NCBI RefSeq assembly: GCF_003116815.1
Contig: NZ_QDKQ01000043.1
Location: 1-64,000 of the forward strand
DNA: 64,000 nucleotides
Origin: Caulobacter endophyticus
GTDB lineage: Bacteria > Pseudomonadota > Alphaproteobacteria > Caulobacterales > Caulobacteraceae
Reading direction: 5' to 3'
Shown here: piece after piece, positions 62,754-64,000 of the stretch
Numbering within the stretch: the first letter of the stretch is position 1
Layout: the number at the start of each line of letters is the position of its first letter
Notes under the pieces: model-generated
Databases searched by the model: none
Told to the model about the DNA's origin: nothing
The model's input: the letters and a program-made list of their open reading frames with translations, nothing else
Translations under genes and position numbers: made by a program

Positions 62754-63908
62754 ATGGATCGCACCGCCCGTATCGTCGTCCTGAGAGATCGTCTCAAGGC
62801 CTGGGCGCTGCAGGAGGCCTTTCCCCTGTGGTGGAGCGTCGGGGCCGACCAGGTCAACGGCGGGTTCTTCGAAAAGATCGCCCAGGATGGAACGCCGGTC
62901 GAGGCGCCGCGCCGGGCCCGGGTGCAGCCCCGCCAGATCTATTCCTACGCCGCCGCCGGCCTGCTGGGCTGGGAGGGGCCGTGGCGCGAGGCCCTGGCCC
63001 ACGGCCTGGACTTCTATCTGGCGCACTATCGCCGGCCCGACGGCTTCTTCCGCACCCTGGTGGCGTCGGATGGCTCGCCCCTGGACGACAAGGTCGATCT
63101 CTACGATCAGGCCTTCGGCCTGTTCGGCCTGGCCCTGGCCAGCCAGGCCCTGCCCGAGCGCGAGGACCTGCCGCGCATCGCGCTGGAACTGCGAGCGGCG
63201 CTGCACGCCACGCTGAAGCACCCGATCGCCGGCTTCGAGGAAAGCGTTCCTCCGACCACGCCGCTGCTGTCCAACCCGCACATGCACATGTTCGAGGCCT
63301 CGCTGGCCTGGGTGGAGGCCGGCGGCGACGCCGCGTGGCGGGCGATGGCCGACGAGATCGCCGAACTGGCGCTGTCCAAGTTCATCGACCCGGTCAGCGG
63401 GGGTCTGCGCGAATACTATGACGGCGACTGGAACCCGGCCCCCGGCGTAGCCGGCCGCATCGTCGAGCCCGGCCACCAGTTCGAGTGGGCCTGGCTGCTG
63501 CTGCGCTGGAGCGCGCTGGCCGGCCGCGAGGACGCCAAGGTCGCGGCGCTGCGGATGATCGAGATCGGCAGGGGGCCGGGCGTGGATCCTGCGCGCGGCG
63601 TGGCGATCTTCGCCCTGCTGGACGACATGAGCGTGCACGACGACGTCGCGCGCCTGTGGGCGCAGACCGAGTGGATCAAGGCCGGCGTGCTGGCGGCCGA
63701 CGTGACGGGCGAGGCCGCCTATGCCGAAACCGCGGCCGACGGGGCCGAGGCGCTGCTGAAGTATTTCGACGTCGCCGTGCCGGGCCTCTGGCGCGACAAG
63801 CTGCAGGCCGACGGGACCTTCGTGGACGAGCCGGCGCCGGCCAGCTCGTTCTACCACATCGTCTGCGCGATCCTGGAGCTGGACCGCTACGTCACGAAAA
63901 GGTCGTGA
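62754..63908 (+). CDS. AGE-family sugar epimerase/isomerase (mannose isomerase-like)
   Basis: A 384-residue alpha6/alpha6-barrel protein of the N-acylglucosamine 2-epimerase/cellobiose epimerase superfamily. RRARVQPRQIYSYAAAGLLG, DLYDQAFGLFGLALASQAL, LLSNPHMHMFEASLAWVEAG, EPGHQFEWAWLLLRWSALAG and FYHIVCAILEL carry the conserved His/Glu. The substrate could be mannose or a mannose-phosphate: some relatives in alphaproteobacteria are fused to manC. CAAGGGAG precedes the ATG. It is divergent from gmhB. Confidence 0.88.
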   Translation: MDRTARIVVLRDRLKAWALQEAFPLWWSVGADQVNGGFFEKIAQDGTPVEAPRRARVQPRQIYSYAAAGLLGWEGPWREALAHGLDFYLAHYRRPDGFFRTLVASDGSPLDDKVDLYDQAFGLFGLALASQALPEREDLPRIALELRAALHATLKHPIAGFEESVPPTTPLLSNPHMHMFEASLAWVEAGGDAAWRAMADEIAELALSKFIDPVSGGLREYYDGDWNPAPGVAGRIVEPGHQFEWAWLLLRWSALAGREDAKVAALRMIEIGRGPGVDPARGVAIFALLDDMSVHDDVARLWAQTEWIKAGVLAADVTGEAAYAETAADGAEALLKYFDVAVPGLWRDKLQADGTFVDEPAPASSFYHIVCAILELDRYVTKRS

Positions 63909-64000
63909 CCAGAGCGGTCGACGGCTCGAGGGCGGCCAGGGCCTGACCCTCGGTCAGCGCGATGAATTCGCCCTTGCCAAGGTCTTGATCCTGAACGCGC
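63892..64000 (-). CDS. 3' end of an unidentified gene (partial)
   Basis: On the minus strand an open frame enters from beyond the window and stops at TGA (63892-63894). The last ~35 residues include DLGKGEFIALTEGQALAALE and PSTALVTTFS. GC-rich third positions and the codon character look coding, and its end overlaps the convergent epimerase by 17 bases. Too little is present to name the product. Confidence 0.45.
   Translation of the reverse strand, partial: RVQDQDLGKGEFIALTEGQALAALEPSTALVTTFS

Overview
This GC-rich window reads as chromosome of a Caulobacter-like alphaproteobacterium (Caulobacteraceae). The indicators are a ChpT phosphotransferase, a phyR / nepR-sigT-phyK general stress locus, two large TonB-dependent receptors, an FYDLN-type zinc-ribbon protein and S1-cmk-aroA linkage. 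No rRNA, phage, insertion sequence or CRISPR array was seen. Two nearly identical tRNA-Ala(GGC) genes are present.

Layout. 1-8.3 kb: the 3' part of infB, two small exported proteins, two PLP aminotransferases and a MotA/MotB-like (ZorA/ZorB-like) motor pair. 8.4-13.8 kb: an MFS drug exporter broken by a frameshift, then an ATP-dependent DNA ligase and its partner exonuclease, interleaved with three hot-dog thioesterases. 13.8-18.7 kb: an AT-richer regulatory stretch with a 32-residue membrane peptide, a TonB receptor, a histone-deacetylase-like amidohydrolase and TesB. 18.8-30 kb: a stress region with an HWE kinase, DUF883 and holin-like membrane proteins, Fe-superoxide dismutase, a phosphoesterase and lipid-kinase pair, lipoproteins, a candidate GsrN small RNA, phyR, nepR-sigT-phyK and an entericidin. 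30-34.3 kb: a sulfotransferase-like protein, cheR, cheY, chpT, a DUF3553 protein and cysQ. 34.4-41.4 kb: a siderophore receptor, a hybrid kinase and an MHS transporter. 41.5-53.3 kb: mostly housekeeping (heparinase-like protein, rpe, rsmB, sdhAF4-like, mscL, ihfB, a DUF3857 protein, rpsA, cmk, aroA, FYDLN protein). 53.5-58.4 kb: tandem tRNA-Ala, mscS, and cbs and cgl separated by a parDE module. 58.6-64 kb: transaldolase-like fsa, gmhB-rfbB-rfbD-rfbA and an AGE-family epimerase.

The clearest systems-level signal is the general stress response. Nine exact matches to the EcfG/SigT promoter (GGAAC-N16/17-CGTT) lie in gene starts. They precede phyR, nepR-sigT-phyK, an entericidin, a lipoprotein, a lipid-kinase/phosphoesterase operon, a DUF883 operon, a two-gene small membrane operon, mscS, and a structured RNA of about 115 nt ending in an intrinsic terminator. 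Seven of these promoters are packed between 20.7 and 29.7 kb, so the locus encodes the regulator, probable effectors and probably the regulatory RNA together. By composition I would expect about one chance match in the window.

The most system-like accessory element is the motor pair at 6.6-8.3 kb. It has the ZorAB architecture but no recognisable Zorya effector beside it.
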